Origin: Micromonospora coerulea
GTDB taxonomy: Bacteria; Actinomycetota; Actinomycetes; Mycobacteriales; Micromonosporaceae
Length of the DNA stretch: 64,000 bases
NCBI RefSeq assembly: GCF_016598485.1
Contig: NZ_JAEMUW010000024.1
Coordinates: 30,938 to 94,937 of the forward strand
Direction: 5' to 3'
How positions within the stretch are numbered: the stretch's first letter is position 1; every line of letters begins with the position of its first letter. A program made the position numbers and the translations under genes. Positions 27,998 to 36,533 of this stretch are shown here, piece after piece. The notes under the pieces were generated by a model that made no database searches, had not been told where the DNA came from, and saw only the letters and a list, made by a program, of their open reading frames with translations.

Positions 27998-28020
27998 CAA
28001 TCCTGGCCGGAACGCGGCCG

Positions 28021-28039
28021 CACCCCGACTTCCGGGGTG
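28021..28039 (+). terminator. Hairpin between lacI and the ABC operon
   Basis: CACCCCG/CGGGGTG, a 7 bp perfect stem with an ACTTC loop, starts 23 bases after the lacI stop. No U-tract, and the ribosome site of the next gene follows at once, so it may be a partial terminator that separates regulator and operon expression rather than a full stop. Confidence 0.45.
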
Positions 28040-28059
28040 ACTGAGGGAGGGAACGTTTC

Positions 28060-29277
28060 ATGGGCATTACCCGGCGGAGCGCCCTGATAGCCGCAGCATC
28101 GTCCATCCTCACCGTCACCGCTGCCTGCGGAGCGCCGGACAACTCCGGCGCCGGCGGCGACAGCAACGGCGAGGTGCCGCAGAAGCCGAAGAAGGCGGTC
28201 ACGCTCAACGTCCTCGACGTCGCGGGGAACCTTCAGCTGACGCAGGGGATGATCGACGAGTTCGTCAAGAACAACCCCGACGTCGTTTCCCGGGTGACCT
28301 ACTCCAAGTCCCCGGCACCGGAACTCGCCGGCAAGATCAAGGCGCAGCAGAGCGCCGGGCGCGTGGACATCGGCCTGGTGCTCACCGGCGTGGACGGGCT
28401 GGCGGCCGGCATCGACCAGGGCCTGTGGATGGACCTGCTGCCCAAGTTCGAGGACCGGCTGGCCGGCATGAAGGACTACCTCGAACCGGCTGCCGCCATG
28501 CAGAAGCTCGCCGGCAACGCGGGCGTGACCGTCACCTACTATCCGTCCGGGCCGCTGCTGGAGTACCTGCCGGCGAAGGTCCAGAACCCGCCGACCACCG
28601 CGGACCAGCTCCTGGCCTACGCCAAGGCGCACCCGGGCAAGGTTCAGTACGCCCGTCCGTCGAACTCCGGGCCGGGCCGGACCTTCCTGATGGGGCTGCC
28701 CTACATCCTCGGGGACAAGGACCCGAAGGACCCGGTGAACGGGTGGGACAAGACCTGGGCCTACCTCAAGGAGCTCAACCAGTACGTCTCCTACTACCCG
28801 AGCGGTACGACGGAGACGATGAAGAACCTGGCCAACGGATCCGTGGAGGTGATCGCCTCGACGACCGGCTGGGACATCAACCCCCGCGTCCTCGGGACGG
28901 TGCCCAAGGAGGCCAAGGTCAGCTCGATGCAGGGGTTCCACTGGGTGACCGACGCGCACTACGCCGTCATCCCGAAGGGCGCCTCGACCGACACGCAGGC
29001 GGCCGTCCTGGCCCTGATGGCATTCATGCTGACTCCGCAGCAGCAGGCGAAGGCGTTCGACGACGGCTACTTCTACCCGGGGCCGGCCGTCAAGGGAGTC
29101 GAGCTGTCGATGGCGCCGCAGAAGAGTCAGGACGCCATCAGGAACTTCGGCCGTCCGGAGTACGACGCGCTGATCGCGAACAACCCGACGGAGGTCCCGC
29201 TGGACCCGAAGGCGCTGGTGGCGGCGTTCGACCGGTGGGACCGCGAGATCGGCAGCGGAAAGGTCAAGCAGGGATGA
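28060..29277 (+). CDS. ABC transporter substrate-binding lipoprotein
   Basis: 405 residues. ATG 28060 follows GGGAGGG; the N terminus MGITRRSALIAAASS with lipobox VTAACG marks a lipoprotein, mature from Cys about residue 25. The body is a type II periplasmic-binding fold (VTLNVLDVAGNLQLTQGMID, VDIGLVLTGVDGLAAGIDQG, VITSTTGWDI-like region, AHYAVIPKGASTDTQAAVLA). Its ATPase and permease partners are of the spermidine/putrescine/iron (POT) type, not the CUT1 sugar type. Because the operon continues without gaps into uronate catabolism, I infer that it binds a uronic acid or a uronate-containing oligosaccharide. Sequence alone does not prove the ligand. Confidence 0.88.
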   Translation: MGITRRSALIAAASSILTVTAACGAPDNSGAGGDSNGEVPQKPKKAVTLNVLDVAGNLQLTQGMIDEFVKNNPDVVSRVTYSKSPAPELAGKIKAQQSAGRVDIGLVLTGVDGLAAGIDQGLWMDLLPKFEDRLAGMKDYLEPAAAMQKLAGNAGVTVTYYPSGPLLEYLPAKVQNPPTTADQLLAYAKAHPGKVQYARPSNSGPGRTFLMGLPYILGDKDPKDPVNGWDKTWAYLKELNQYVSYYPSGTTETMKNLANGSVEVIASTTGWDINPRVLGTVPKEAKVSSMQGFHWVTDAHYAVIPKGASTDTQAAVLALMAFMLTPQQQAKAFDDGYFYPGPAVKGVELSMAPQKSQDAIRNFGRPEYDALIANNPTEVPLDPKALVAAFDRWDREIGSGKVKQG

Positions 29278-30425
29278 CGGGGACCACGCCTGGCTTTTCG
29301 CAGCTGCGGCTCGATGGCGTGTCCCGCCGCTTCGGCAGCCAGGACGCACTGACCGGCCTGGACCTGACCATTCAAGCGGGCGAGTTCATCGCGCTGCTCG
29401 GTCCCTCGGGCTGCGGCAAGTCGACCGCCCTGAACTGTCTGGCCGGACTGCTGCCGCTGACCGCCGGCAGCATCTGGCAGGACGAGCGGCGGGTCGACAC
29501 CCTGCCGCCGGAACGCCGCGGCTTCGGGATGGTCTTCCAGAACTACGCGCTGTTTCCGCACATGTCCGTACGGGCGAACGTCGCGTTCGGACTGCGGATG
29601 CGGCGGCTGCCCAGGGACGAGATCCGCCGCCGCGCCGCGGAGGCGATCCGTCTCGTCCGGCTCGAGGAGCACGCCGGCAAGCTGCCGGGGCAACTCTCCG
29701 GCGGACAGCAGCAACGGGTGGCCATCGCCCGCGCCGTCGTTCTTGAGCCGTCGCTGGTGCTGATGGACGAGCCGCTGAGCAACCTTGACGCCAAACTACG
29801 GCTCGAGATGCGCACGGAGATCCGGCGCCTGCACCAGTCGCTGGGCCTCACGACCGTCTACGTCACCCACGACCAGGAGGAAGCGCTGTCGCTGGCCGAC
29901 CGCCTCGTCGTGCTGCGCGCCGGCCGCGTCCAGCAGATCGGCCCGCCGCAGACGCTGCACACCCGGCCGGCCAACTGGCACGTCGCCGACTTCATGGGCT
30001 ACCGCAACCTGTGGCCGATGCGGGCGCTGTCGGCACAGGGCGCAGTCGTCGAGGTGGAAGCCGATGGGTTCCGGCTCGTGGGCGACCCGGTGGGCGACAT
30101 CGCACCAGGCGACGCCGTGATCGCCGGAGTGCGGCCGGAGGACGTGCGGGTCGACGATCCGGGTGAGGCGGCGACGAACACGACGCCCGCGGAGATCGAG
30201 GTGGTCGAGTACCAGGGCCGGGAGTTGGCGGCGGAGGCCCGCACCGCCGCCGGCATCCGGGTCCACCTGCGCACCGACCGGCGGGTCGCACCCGGCGACG
30301 CGGTCGCACTGAGCATCGACCCCGAGCGGCTGCTCATCTTCCCGAACGACTCCGACGAGCACCCGAGCGCCCCGCTGGTCGATCCGACGGGCTCCAGGTT
30401 GTCAGAACCGGGGCTGGTCGGATGA
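29274..30425 (+). CDS. ABC transporter ATP-binding protein (PotA-like)
   Basis: 383 residues, ATG overlapping the previous stop by four bases. Walker A GPSGCGKST, Q-loop VFQNYALFPHMSV, signature LSGGQQQRVAIARA, Walker B LVLMDEPLSNLDA, and switch His in VYVTHDQEEALSL. A C-terminal TOBE-type regulatory domain follows (about 285-370, VIAGVRPEDVRVDD, VALSIDPERLLIF). The domain set is that of PotA/FbpC/MalK-like importers. It energises the two permeases encoded next. Confidence 0.92.
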   Translation: MTGTTPGFSQLRLDGVSRRFGSQDALTGLDLTIQAGEFIALLGPSGCGKSTALNCLAGLLPLTAGSIWQDERRVDTLPPERRGFGMVFQNYALFPHMSVRANVAFGLRMRRLPRDEIRRRAAEAIRLVRLEEHAGKLPGQLSGGQQQRVAIARAVVLEPSLVLMDEPLSNLDAKLRLEMRTEIRRLHQSLGLTTVYVTHDQEEALSLADRLVVLRAGRVQQIGPPQTLHTRPANWHVADFMGYRNLWPMRALSAQGAVVEVEADGFRLVGDPVGDIAPGDAVIAGVRPEDVRVDDPGEAATNTTPAEIEVVEYQGRELAAEARTAAGIRVHLRTDRRVAPGDAVALSIDPERLLIFPNDSDEHPSAPLVDPTGSRLSEPGLVG

Positions 30426-31351
30426 GCGTCACCACATCCCCGCCTGCCACGGCCGCCGCAGGCCCCCCGCAGTCGCCCCGGGCCCACTGGCGTCACCGCC
30501 TCGCCGAACGCGGCGTCGACGGCCAGTTGTGGCTGCTCGCGCCGGCGGTGCTCTTCGTGATGCTGCTCTTCCTGTATCCGTTCTTCTACGGGCTCGGCCT
30601 GTCGTTCCAGCCCACCAAGGGCGGTCCGTTCAGCGACTACGCGCGCTTCTTCGGTGACTCCTACCAGCGGGGCACGATCTGGACAACGCTCGGGCTGGCA
30701 CTGCCCGCGGCCCTGCTGAACGTGCTGGCGTCGGTGCCCATCGCCTACCGGATGCGGGGGCGGTTCCGCGGCAAGCGGCTCGTCACCATCCTGCTGGTCG
30801 TACCCATCACGCTCGGGACCGTGCTGACCGCCCAGGGTCTGCTCAACTTCCTCGGCCCGACCGGCTGGTTCAACCGGGTACTGATGGGGCTGCAGCTCAC
30901 CGACGAACCGGTACGCCTCATCCACAACTACTGGGGCGTCTTCTTCTCGCTGATCATCACGGGTTTCCCGTTCGCCTTCCTGCTCGTGCTGTCGTACCTG
31001 TCGGGCATCGACCCGACCCTGGAACGGGCCGCGGCGACCCTCGGCGCCGGCTGGTGGCAGCGGTTCCGGACGGTCACCCTGCCCCTGCTGATGCCAGGAC
31101 TGGCCACGACGTTCTGCCTCACCTTCGTCCTCGCCTTCAGCGTGTTCCCGTCGGCGGTCCTGGTCGGCAACCCGGCCGGCGAGACCAGGGTCATCTCCAT
31201 CGCCGCGTACCAGGCGGCGTACGAGCAGTACGACTACCCGTACGCCTCGGCGATCGCCATGGTGATGGGGGCCATCGAGCTGGTCATCATCTCGGTGGTG
31301 CTGCTCGCGCGGACCCGCCTGTACACCGGATCCTCTGGAGGTAAGGGCTGA
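30422..31351 (+). CDS. ABC transporter permease (PotB-like)
   Basis: 309 residues with six predicted membrane helices: LWLLAPAVLFVMLLFLYPFF, WTTLGLALPAALLNVLAS, LVTILLVVPITLGTVLT, YWGVFFSLIITGFPFAFLLV, a segment in LATTFCLTFVLAFSVFP, and ASAIAMVMGAIELVIISVVL. The EAA-type coupling loop is LERAAATLGAGWWQRFRTVTLP. It is the first of two inner-membrane subunits of the presumed uronate importer. Four-base overlap with the ATPase gene and one-base overlap with the next permease. Confidence 0.9.
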   Translation: MSVTTSPPATAAAGPPQSPRAHWRHRLAERGVDGQLWLLAPAVLFVMLLFLYPFFYGLGLSFQPTKGGPFSDYARFFGDSYQRGTIWTTLGLALPAALLNVLASVPIAYRMRGRFRGKRLVTILLVVPITLGTVLTAQGLLNFLGPTGWFNRVLMGLQLTDEPVRLIHNYWGVFFSLIITGFPFAFLLVLSYLSGIDPTLERAAATLGAGWWQRFRTVTLPLLMPGLATTFCLTFVLAFSVFPSAVLVGNPAGETRVISIAAYQAAYEQYDYPYASAIAMVMGAIELVIISVVLLARTRLYTGSSGGKG

Positions 31352-32244
31352 TGGCCACCGTCACCGGTATCCCCGGCACCGACGTACCGGGCGTCGGCCC
31401 GGCCCGGCCGCGCCGGCGACTGGTCGCCCGTCCGGCCGCCTGGCTGGTCTGGGGCGCGGTCATCTTCTTCTTCCTCAACCTCCTCGGGGTCGTCGGATCC
31501 GTGCTGGTCAGCTCGTTCGGCCAGCAGTGGTTCGACACCTGGCTCCCCGACGGCTTCACCGCGAAGTGGTACAGCGACGCGTGGCACCAGTTCACCCTGG
31601 GCCAGGTCATCGTGGTGACCCTGGAGGTGTCGCTGCTCGTCGTCGGGCTCTCGCTGCTGATCGGTGTGCCCGCGGCATACGTGCTCGCCCGCCGCAGCTT
31701 TCCGGGCAAGCGCGCCGCGTATCTGGTCTTCCTGCTGCCGATCCTGATGCCGCCGATCACCTACGGCATTCCCCTCGCGACGGTGCTGTACAAGTTCGGA
31801 CTCGCCGGCCACCTGTCCGGCGTCGTCCTGGCGAACCTGGTGCCGTCGGTCCCGTTCGTCATCCTCACGATGACGCCGTTCATCGAGCAGATCGACCCGC
31901 GTATCGAGAGCGCGGCCCGGATGTGCGGAGCGGGGTTGCGGTCGGTGTTCCTGCGGGTGCTGGCTCCGCTGCTGCTGCCCGGGATGCTGGCCTCCGCCAT
32001 CCTCGTGCTCGTCCGGACCGTCGGCATGTTCGAGCTGACCTTCCTCACCGCCGGTCCCGACTCGCAGACACTGGTCGTCGCCCTCTACTACTCGATGTCG
32101 GCCGCGGGCATCCGGGCGCAGCAGTCGGTGGACGCCATGGCCGTGATCTACACGTCGATGATGCTCGTGCTGCTCGTCGTCGCCCTGCGCTACGTCAACC
32201 CGACCCAGCTCGTGGCCCGGGTGAAAGAGGAGCCGGAGCCGTGA
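31351..32244 (+). CDS. ABC transporter permease (PotC-like)
   Basis: 297 residues, six membrane helices beginning at WLVWGAVIFFFLNLLGVVGS; coupling loop IESAARMCGAGLRSVFLRVLAP. It pairs with the permease at 30422. ATG 31351 shares one base with the upstream TGA; the end overlaps the KDPG aldolase start by four bases, so transport and catabolism are translationally coupled. Confidence 0.9.
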   Translation: MATVTGIPGTDVPGVGPARPRRRLVARPAAWLVWGAVIFFFLNLLGVVGSVLVSSFGQQWFDTWLPDGFTAKWYSDAWHQFTLGQVIVVTLEVSLLVVGLSLLIGVPAAYVLARRSFPGKRAAYLVFLLPILMPPITYGIPLATVLYKFGLAGHLSGVVLANLVPSVPFVILTMTPFIEQIDPRIESAARMCGAGLRSVFLRVLAPLLLPGMLASAILVLVRTVGMFELTFLTAGPDSQTLVVALYYSMSAAGIRAQQSVDAMAVIYTSMMLVLLVVALRYVNPTQLVARVKEEPEP

Positions 32245-32852
32245 CCTGGGCGCGTTCCGTGCTGCGCGGGCAGCGCGTCCTGCCGGTGCTGCGGTTGCCG
32301 TCGGCGAAGGAGGCGGCGGCAGCCGCGGCGGCGATGTTCGCGCAGGGGCTGGGAGTAGTCGAGCTGACCGCGACGACCCCGGACTGGGCGCTGGCGTTGC
32401 GGGACGCCCGCCGCGAGGCGCCCGAGGGCGCGTTGCTCGGGCTGGGCACCGTCACGAACGACACGATCGCGCGGCAGGCGGTCCAGGCGGGAGCGCAGTT
32501 CCTGGTCAGCCCGTGGCCGGCGCCGGACGTGCGGGAGGTCGCGCAGCGCAGCGGGCTGCCCTTCCTGGAGGGTGCGTTCACGCCGGGCGAGGTGGCGGCC
32601 GCTGCTGGTCGCGGACCGGTGAAGGTGTTTCCGGCCCACGTGGGCGGCCCGGCCTATCTGGTGAGCCTGCTGCAGCTGATGCCCGGCGCCGACCTCGTGC
32701 CCACCGGTGGGATCGCCCTGGACGCGGTGCCTGACTGGCTGCGCGCCGGCGCCTGCGCCGTGGGCGTGGGCAGCGACCTGCTGCGGCCGGGCGCCGCGGA
32801 CCGGCTGGCCGAGCTGCTCGCCGCGGTCGGCGACCTGAAGGAGGAAGCGTGA
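32241..32852 (+). CDS. eda: 2-keto-3-deoxy-6-phosphogluconate aldolase
   Basis: 203 residues from GTG 32241. It cleaves KDPG to pyruvate and glyceraldehyde 3-phosphate, the last step of uronate catabolism. The class I aldolase motifs are visible: RVLPVLR, catalytic Glu in GVVELTATTP, GLGTVTNDTIARQAVQAGAQFLVSP (split here as GLGTVTND and AGAQFLVSP), Schiff-base Lys in GPVKVFPAHVGGPAYL, and phosphate-binding VPTGGIALDAVPDWLRAGA. Length equals the family norm. Confidence 0.92.
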   Translation: MTWARSVLRGQRVLPVLRLPSAKEAAAAAAAMFAQGLGVVELTATTPDWALALRDARREAPEGALLGLGTVTNDTIARQAVQAGAQFLVSPWPAPDVREVAQRSGLPFLEGAFTPGEVAAAAGRGPVKVFPAHVGGPAYLVSLLQLMPGADLVPTGGIALDAVPDWLRAGACAVGVGSDLLRPGAADRLAELLAAVGDLKEEA

Positions 32853-34057
32853 AGATCGCTGATGCCCGGGTGATCGTCACCTGTCCCGGACGCAACTTCG
32901 TCACCTTGAAGATCGTCACCGACGAGGGTGTCACCGGAGTCGGCGACGCCACCCTCAACGGCCGCGAGCTGGCCGTGGCGTCGTACCTCCGCGACCACGT
33001 CGTACCGCTGCTGATCGGCCGCGACCCGGCCCGCATCGAGGACACCTGGCAGTACCTGTACCAGGGGGCGTACTGGCGCCGCGGTCCGGTCACCATGAGC
33101 GCGATCGCCGCGGTCGACACCGCGCTGTGGGACATCAAGGGCAAGGTGGCGGGCCTGCCGGTCTACCAGCTGCTCGGCGGCCGGTCCCGCGAGGGCGTGA
33201 CCGTGTACGGCCACGCCAACGGCGAGACGGCAGACGACGTGTTGACCGAGGTGGCGCGGTTCGTCGACCTCGGCTACCGCGCGGTGCGCGTGCAGTGCGG
33301 CGTGCCGGGCCTGGCCAAGACCTACGGCGTCAGCGGCGACAAGATGTTCTACGAACCGGCCGACGGCGCGCTGCCCAGCGAGGCCACCTGGTCGACCGAG
33401 CGGTACCTGGCGCACGTGCCCACCGTGTTCGCCCGGGTTCGCGACGAGCTCGGGCCCCACCTGCGGCTGCTGCACGACGTGCACCACCGGTTGACGCCCA
33501 TCGAGGCCGCCCGGCTCGGGCGCAGCCTGGAACCGTACGCGCTGACCTGGATGGAGGATCCCGTCCCGGCCGAGCTGCAGGAGGGCTTCCGGCTCATCCG
33601 ACAGCACACCACCACACCGGTGGCGGTGGGGGAGGTGTTCAACACCGTCTGGGACGCGAGCCAGCTCATCCGGGAGCAGCTCATCGACTACATCCGGACG
33701 ACCGTCGTGCACGCCGGTGGCATCACCCACCTGCGTCGCATCTTCGACTTCGCTGCCCTGCACCATGTGCGCAGCGGCTCGCACGGGGCCACCGACCTCT
33801 CCCCGGTGTGCATGGCCGCCGCCCTGCAGCTCGACATCGCGATCCCGAACTTCGGTCTGCAGGAGTACATGCGGCACACGGACCAGACCGACGAGGTCTT
33901 CCCGCACGACTACCACTTCGAGGGCGGCTACCTGCACCCGTCGGAGGTGCCTGGTCTCGGCGTGGACATCGACGAGGAGGCCGCCGCCCGGTACCCCTAC
34001 TCGCGGGCGTACCTGCCGGTGAACCGGCTCGAGGACGGCACGGTGCATCCATGGTGA
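32849..34057 (+). CDS. manD: D-mannonate dehydratase, enolase superfamily (ManD/RspA type)
   Basis: 402 residues from GTG 32849 behind GAGGA. It dehydrates D-mannonate to 2-keto-3-deoxygluconate. This is the enolase-superfamily ManD, an analogue of the unrelated UxuA. Metal ligands fit Asp in LLHDVHHRLTP, Glu in LTWMEDPVP and Glu in VAVGEVFN; the ManD strings VTYGHANGE-like (VTVYGHANGE), VQCGVPGL, TYG and HRIPNFGLQEYM-like (AIPNFGLQEYMRHT) are present. Its place between KDPG aldolase and KDG kinase supports true ManD function rather than a promiscuous homologue. Confidence 0.9.
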   Translation: MKIADARVIVTCPGRNFVTLKIVTDEGVTGVGDATLNGRELAVASYLRDHVVPLLIGRDPARIEDTWQYLYQGAYWRRGPVTMSAIAAVDTALWDIKGKVAGLPVYQLLGGRSREGVTVYGHANGETADDVLTEVARFVDLGYRAVRVQCGVPGLAKTYGVSGDKMFYEPADGALPSEATWSTERYLAHVPTVFARVRDELGPHLRLLHDVHHRLTPIEAARLGRSLEPYALTWMEDPVPAELQEGFRLIRQHTTTPVAVGEVFNTVWDASQLIREQLIDYIRTTVVHAGGITHLRRIFDFAALHHVRSGSHGATDLSPVCMAAALQLDIAIPNFGLQEYMRHTDQTDEVFPHDYHFEGGYLHPSEVPGLGVDIDEEAAARYPYSRAYLPVNRLEDGTVHPW

Positions 34058-35016
34058 CGGCCCGGTCCGGCCCGGCTCCGGACGTACTGGTCATCGGCGA
34101 GGTCCTCGTCGAGCTGACCGCGCTCGAGCCGCTGCGCGACGGGACCCAGCTGCGGCTGGGCTTCTCCGGCGACGCCCTCAACGCCGCCGCCGCGGCGGCC
34201 GCCGCGGGTGCCCACACCTGCCTGCTGGCGCGGGTTCCCGACGACGAATTGGGCGACGAACTGTCGGCCCGGGTGGCGGCGCTCGGGGTGGACACGTCGC
34301 TGCTGCTGCGGACCGGGGGCCAGCACGGCCTCTACCTCCAGCATGCCGATCCGGAGGGTCAGCGCGAGTTCGTCTACGTCCGGCGCGGCAGCGCGGGGTC
34401 CAGCCTGACCGACAGCGACGTACCCGAGGCTGCCGCTCGGGCCGGCGTGGTCCTCGCCAGCGGCGTGGCCTGCGCCATCTCGGCGTCGGCCCGCTCGGCC
34501 GTCCACGCCGCCGCACGCGTTGCCCGCTGCTTCATCTACGACCCGAACTGGCGTCCCCGCCTCGTCGACGCGGCCACTGCCGGCAGCCACCTACGGACGC
34601 TCGCACCGTACGCGCGGTTGGTCACCCCGGCCTGGCCCCGCGAGGCCGGCGCGCTGCTCGGCGCCACGCCCGTGGGACCGGCCGAGGCCTGCGCCGCGCT
34701 GCGTGCTCTCGGGGCCAGGGCGGTCGCCCTCACCCAGGGCAGCAGGGGAGTGCTGCTCGACGACGGCGGCGACCTGACTGCCGTTCCCGCCTACCCGGTC
34801 GATCACGTCGCCGACCAGACCGGCGCGGGCGACGTGCTGACCGGCACGGTGGCGGCCCGGTTGGCCCTCGGCGACGACCTGTGCGCCGCGGTGCGGCTCG
34901 GCGCGGCCGCGGCGGCGCTGTCCCTGCGGGGGCACGGTGGCACGGGCTACCTGGCCAGCCTGGACGAGTCGCGCCGGCTGGTCGCCCGCACATCTGGCCT
35001 GGAGGTGTCGACGTGA
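34051..35016 (+). CDS. kdgK: 2-keto-3-deoxygluconate kinase (PfkB family)
   Basis: 321 residues from ATG 34051 (overlapping manD by seven bases; GTG 34054 is an alternative). PfkB signatures: VLVIGEVLVELTAL, LGFSGDALNAAAAAAAAG, FIYDPNWRPRL, and the anion-hole/base motif DQTGAGDVLTGTVAARLALG. It phosphorylates KDG to KDPG, the substrate of the aldolase at 32241. The PfkB family is broad (fructokinase, ribokinase), so assignment leans on the operon. Confidence 0.87.
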   Translation: MVTARSGPAPDVLVIGEVLVELTALEPLRDGTQLRLGFSGDALNAAAAAAAAGAHTCLLARVPDDELGDELSARVAALGVDTSLLLRTGGQHGLYLQHADPEGQREFVYVRRGSAGSSLTDSDVPEAAARAGVVLASGVACAISASARSAVHAAARVARCFIYDPNWRPRLVDAATAGSHLRTLAPYARLVTPAWPREAGALLGATPVGPAEACAALRALGARAVALTQGSRGVLLDDGGDLTAVPAYPVDHVADQTGAGDVLTGTVAARLALGDDLCAAVRLGAAAAALSLRGHGGTGYLASLDESRRLVARTSGLEVST

Positions 35017-36533
35017 GCCTGGTGGTGCTGAACCACGACGACGATGTGGCCGTGGCGACGTCGGCGATGCCGGCCGGCGCCTCGGTGCCGGCGGGCGGCG
35101 CGGGCCACGTCGTCCTGCGCGACGACATACCCCCGGGACACAAGGTCGCCCTGCGCGACCTCCCGGCCGGCACGGTGGTGCGCAAGTACGGCCAGGTGAT
35201 CGGGCGCACCCTCGCCCCCGTTCGCGCCGGAGAGCACGTGCACGTACACAACGTGGGGATGCCGCAGGACGCCGCGCTACGACACGAGAGCGGCACGGCG
35301 AAGGCGGCACCGCAGGTGCCCGCCGACCTGCGGCGCACCTTCCACGGCTTCCGCCGTCCGGACGGCCGGGTCGCCACCCGCAACTACGTCGGCGTCCTCA
35401 CGACGGTCAACTGCTCGGCGACGGTCGCCCGCAAGGTCGCCCGGGTCACCGAGGACGACGCGGAGGGCGCCGACGGCGTCGACGGGGTGGTCGCCCTGAC
35501 CCACGGCACCGGCTGTGGCATGGCTGACAGGGGCGAGGGGTGGGAGTTGCTGCGCCGCACCCTCGCCGGCTACGCCCGCCACCCGAACATCGGCGGGCTG
35601 GTGGTGATCGGGCTCGGCTGCGAGGTCAACGCGGTGGCCGGAATCATGGCGGAACTCGGCGTCGCCGAACATGTACCGGTGTCCTCGTACACCATCCAGG
35701 ACATGGGCGGCACGTCAGCCGCCGTGGGCCACGGCGTCGACCTGGTCCGGACCATGGTGCGCGACCTCGCCGGAACGAAACGCTCCGAGGTCGGCGTGGA
35801 GGAGCTCGTGCTCGGCCTGCAGTGTGGCGGCTCCGACGGGTGGTCGGGTCTGACCGCCAACCCTGCCCTTGGCGTCGCCTCCGACCTGCTCGTCGCCGCC
35901 GGAGCGACCTCCGTGCTCGGCGAGACCCCCGAGGTCTACGGCGCCGAGCACCTGCTCGCCGAGCGGGCGACCAGCGCCGACGTCGCCGGGGCGCTGATGG
36001 AGCGGATCCGCTGGTGGGAGGAGTACACGCAGCGGCAGGGCACCACGCTCGACGCGAACCCCTCACCGGGCAACAAGGAGGGCGGCATCACCACCATCCT
36101 CGAGAAGTCGCTCGGCGCCGTCGCCAAGGCGGGCCGCAGCCCCCTGGCGGCGGTACGGCACTACGCCGAGCAGATTCCGCGTCCGGGACTGGTCTTCATG
36201 GACACCCCCGGCTACGACCCGGTGTCGGTGACCGGAATGGTCGCCGGCGGAGCGAACCTGATCTGCTTCACCACCGGACGCGGCTCCGTCTTCGGCAGCC
36301 GGCCGGTCCCGACGGTCAAGCTCGCCAGCAACGGCGAGCTGGCCCGGCGGATGGCCGGCGACATCGACCTGGACTGCTCGCCCGTCGTCGAACAGGATCT
36401 TGCCGTCGAGGACATGGGAAGGCGGGTCTACGACCTGCTGCTCGACGTGGCGTCCGGCCGGCGTACCGCCAGCGAGGAGCTGGGCCTCGGCGGCGAGGAG
36501 ATCGTGCCGTGGCAGCTCGGGGCCGTGCTGTGA
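35013..36533 (+). CDS. uxaA: Altronate dehydratase, UxaA family
   Basis: 506 residues from GTG 35013. An N-terminal SAF domain (about 1-80) is followed by the UxaA/GarD catalytic part: GFRRPDGRVATRNYVGVL, NCSATVARKVA, THGTGCGM, GLGCEVNAV, LQCGGSDGWSGLTANPALG, PEVYGAEHLL, and DANPSPGNKEGGITTILEKS. These Cys, Asp and His motifs fit the iron-dependent altronate dehydratase, which makes KDG from D-altronate on the galacturonate route. A galactarate or other sugar-acid dehydratase cannot be excluded. The matching tagaturonate reductase is not in the window. Confidence 0.86.
   Translation: MSLVVLNHDDDVAVATSAMPAGASVPAGGAGHVVLRDDIPPGHKVALRDLPAGTVVRKYGQVIGRTLAPVRAGEHVHVHNVGMPQDAALRHESGTAKAAPQVPADLRRTFHGFRRPDGRVATRNYVGVLTTVNCSATVARKVARVTEDDAEGADGVDGVVALTHGTGCGMADRGEGWELLRRTLAGYARHPNIGGLVVIGLGCEVNAVAGIMAELGVAEHVPVSSYTIQDMGGTSAAVGHGVDLVRTMVRDLAGTKRSEVGVEELVLGLQCGGSDGWSGLTANPALGVASDLLVAAGATSVLGETPEVYGAEHLLAERATSADVAGALMERIRWWEEYTQRQGTTLDANPSPGNKEGGITTILEKSLGAVAKAGRSPLAAVRHYAEQIPRPGLVFMDTPGYDPVSVTGMVAGGANLICFTTGRGSVFGSRPVPTVKLASNGELARRMAGDIDLDCSPVVEQDLAVEDMGRRVYDLLLDVASGRRTASEELGLGGEEIVPWQLGAVL

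Noticed and set aside
28051..28060. GAACGTTTCA overlapping the start of the ABC operon
   Set aside because: It resembles half of a LacI-type site but overlaps the ribosome site and start codon and does not match the GCAAACGGTTTCA sites.
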